Shown here: piece by piece, positions 63,030 to 64,000 of the stretch
Layout of the letters: each line of letters opens with the position of its first letter
Position numbering within the stretch: position 1 is the stretch's first letter
DNA from: Coleofasciculaceae cyanobacterium
GTDB taxonomy: Bacteria; Cyanobacteriota; Cyanobacteriia; Cyanobacteriales; Xenococcaceae
Direction of reading: 5' to 3'
NCBI GenBank assembly: GCA_036703275.1
Contig: DATNPK010000108.1
Coordinates: forward strand, 1 to 64,000
DNA length: 64,000 bases
The notes under the pieces: generated by a model
The model's input: only the letters and a program-made list of their open reading frames with translations
Database searches by the model: none
What the model was told of the DNA's origin: nothing
Translations under genes and position numbers: made by a program

Positions 63030-64000
63030 ATGCGGGTAATTAATAAGTTTAAAAAATTGGTTCGACAAAATATCAATAGGTGGAGAGATGGAGTACTAAT
63101 TCTTCTCTACCATCGCATTGCCGATTTACCCTTAGACCCCTATTTATTGAATGTTACTCCTCAAAACTTTGCCGAACATCTAGCCGTATTAAAAGATTCG
63201 GGCTGTACGATCTTGAGTCTATGTCAGTTAGTTGAATCATTACAGGCAGGGAATATACCTCATAGGGGAATTGTGGTCACCTTTGATGATGGTTATGCTG
63301 ATAATCTCTATCAGGCTAAACCTTTGTTAAACAAGTATCAAATTCCCGCTACTGTGTTTGTAACATCTGGTTATGTTGGGCAGCAAAAAGAATTTTGGTG
63401 GGATGAAGTCGAAAGACTGCTGCTGCAACCTGGAATTGTACCACAAACACTAGAGTTAACAATTAAAGATCAACATTATCAGTGGCATCTAGGAAATGAT
63501 GCTAACTATAGCACAGATGAGCAGCAGCGCGATCGCCATTGGCATTTTTATCAATCAGAAGATCCCAGCCAACGTCATCGCTTATTTCGCGCACTCCATG
63601 AAGTTTTAAATCCATTATCTATCAAAGAAAGATGCTCTGTTTTAGAAGAAGTTGCTCGATGGAGTGGCATGGGTTTAAACCCACGTTCGACTCATCGGAT
63701 TATGTTACCCGAAGAAGTTAAAACATTAGCAGCAGATGGCTTAATAGAAGTAGGAGCGCATACTCTTAACCATCCTGTTTTGTCTTCTCTTTGTGTAGAA
63801 GAACAACGTCAAGAAATTCAGCATAGTAAAGCTATATTAGAGGACATTCTAGGACATCGGGTGCCAAGTTTTGCCTATCCTCACGGTTCAAAAAGTGATT
63901 ATACAAAAGACACAGTTGAAATCGTGCGGGAAAGTGGTTTTACTTGTACCTGTTCTAACTTTGCTGGTATGGTAAGACAAAGCGAAAATCGATTTCAACT
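63030..64000 (+). CDS. Polysaccharide deacetylase (NodB type), cut by window end
   Basis: About 323 residues are visible from MRVINKFKKLVRQ, starting five bases after the fusion gene. LILLYHRIADLP, IVVTFDDGYADN (catalytic and metal-binding aspartates), VGAHTLNHPVLSS (HxxxHP metal site) and PSFAYPHGSKSDYT are the CE4 motifs. An insertion between TFDDGY and HTLNHP is longer than in NodB itself. It removes N- or O-acetyl groups from a glycan. The C-terminus lies outside the window. Confidence 0.92.
   Translation, partial: MRVINKFKKLVRQNINRWRDGVLILLYHRIADLPLDPYLLNVTPQNFAEHLAVLKDSGCTILSLCQLVESLQAGNIPHRGIVVTFDDGYADNLYQAKPLLNKYQIPATVFVTSGYVGQQKEFWWDEVERLLLQPGIVPQTLELTIKDQHYQWHLGNDANYSTDEQQRDRHWHFYQSEDPSQRHRLFRALHEVLNPLSIKERCSVLEEVARWSGMGLNPRSTHRIMLPEEVKTLAADGLIEVGAHTLNHPVLSSLCVEEQRQEIQHSKAILEDILGHRVPSFAYPHGSKSDYTKDTVEIVRESGFTCTCSNFAGMVRQSENRFQ

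Overview
The window is cyanobacterial. Evidence: very frequent HIP1 octamers (GCGATCGC), a CrtW-type carotenoid ketolase, a one-helix high-light-inducible protein, a cytochrome b6-like protein, and heptanucleotide tandem repeats between genes. Genus cannot be fixed from sequence alone; a unicellular or baeocystous lineage is a guess.

Layout. 1-860: start of a dynamin-like GTPase gene leaving the left edge, a cluster of 17-bp repeats that looks like a transposon end, and a membrane-protein fragment. 877-8509 (minus): compact gene set with a condensation-carrier-thioesterase NRPS protein, a free carrier protein, a DAHP synthase, an AMP-forming ligase, a chorismate-lyase-like enzyme and an SGNH hydrolase with RTX repeats. 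The set fits production, activation and conjugation of 4-hydroxybenzoate and is the best candidate here for an undescribed pathway. 8563-40189 (minus): one long exopolysaccharide locus with tyrosine autokinase/co-polymerase, polymerase/ligase-like membrane protein, many glycosyltransferases, a PssD/PssE pair, an ABC exporter of flippase type, four sulfotransferases, three left-handed beta-helix acyltransferases, a CDP-sugar module, two tandem Asp-box propeller proteins, a DUF4038 hydrolase and a heparin-lyase-like protein. The product is probably a sulfated, deoxysugar-containing polysaccharide.

40190-48300 is a decaying accessory zone: a DUF3102 gene under a perfect palindrome, fossils of hypF and groEL, an hsp20 gene with a nonsense codon, a wrecked ISL3 transposase carrying small palindromic insertions, and a broken dynamin-like gene. 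The upstream region of that broken gene is a direct duplicate of bases 1-225, so the 47.7 kb between lies between direct repeats.

48334-56014 is ordinary stress, photosynthesis and secretion content: SDR, BON lipoprotein, Hli, cytochrome b-like protein, CrtW, a helical hemerythrin-like protein, and secDF. 56238-57192 is a degenerate IS5-type element next to the first codons of a glycosyltransferase, followed by a broken kinase gene. 58793-64000 (plus) opens a second polysaccharide locus of the ABC-dependent type: Wzm/Wzt-like transporter, a truncated methyltransferase, a glycosyltransferase-methyltransferase fusion and a polysaccharide deacetylase running off the right edge.

No tRNA, rRNA or CRISPR array was recognised. 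Family names rest on reading motifs, not on searches.
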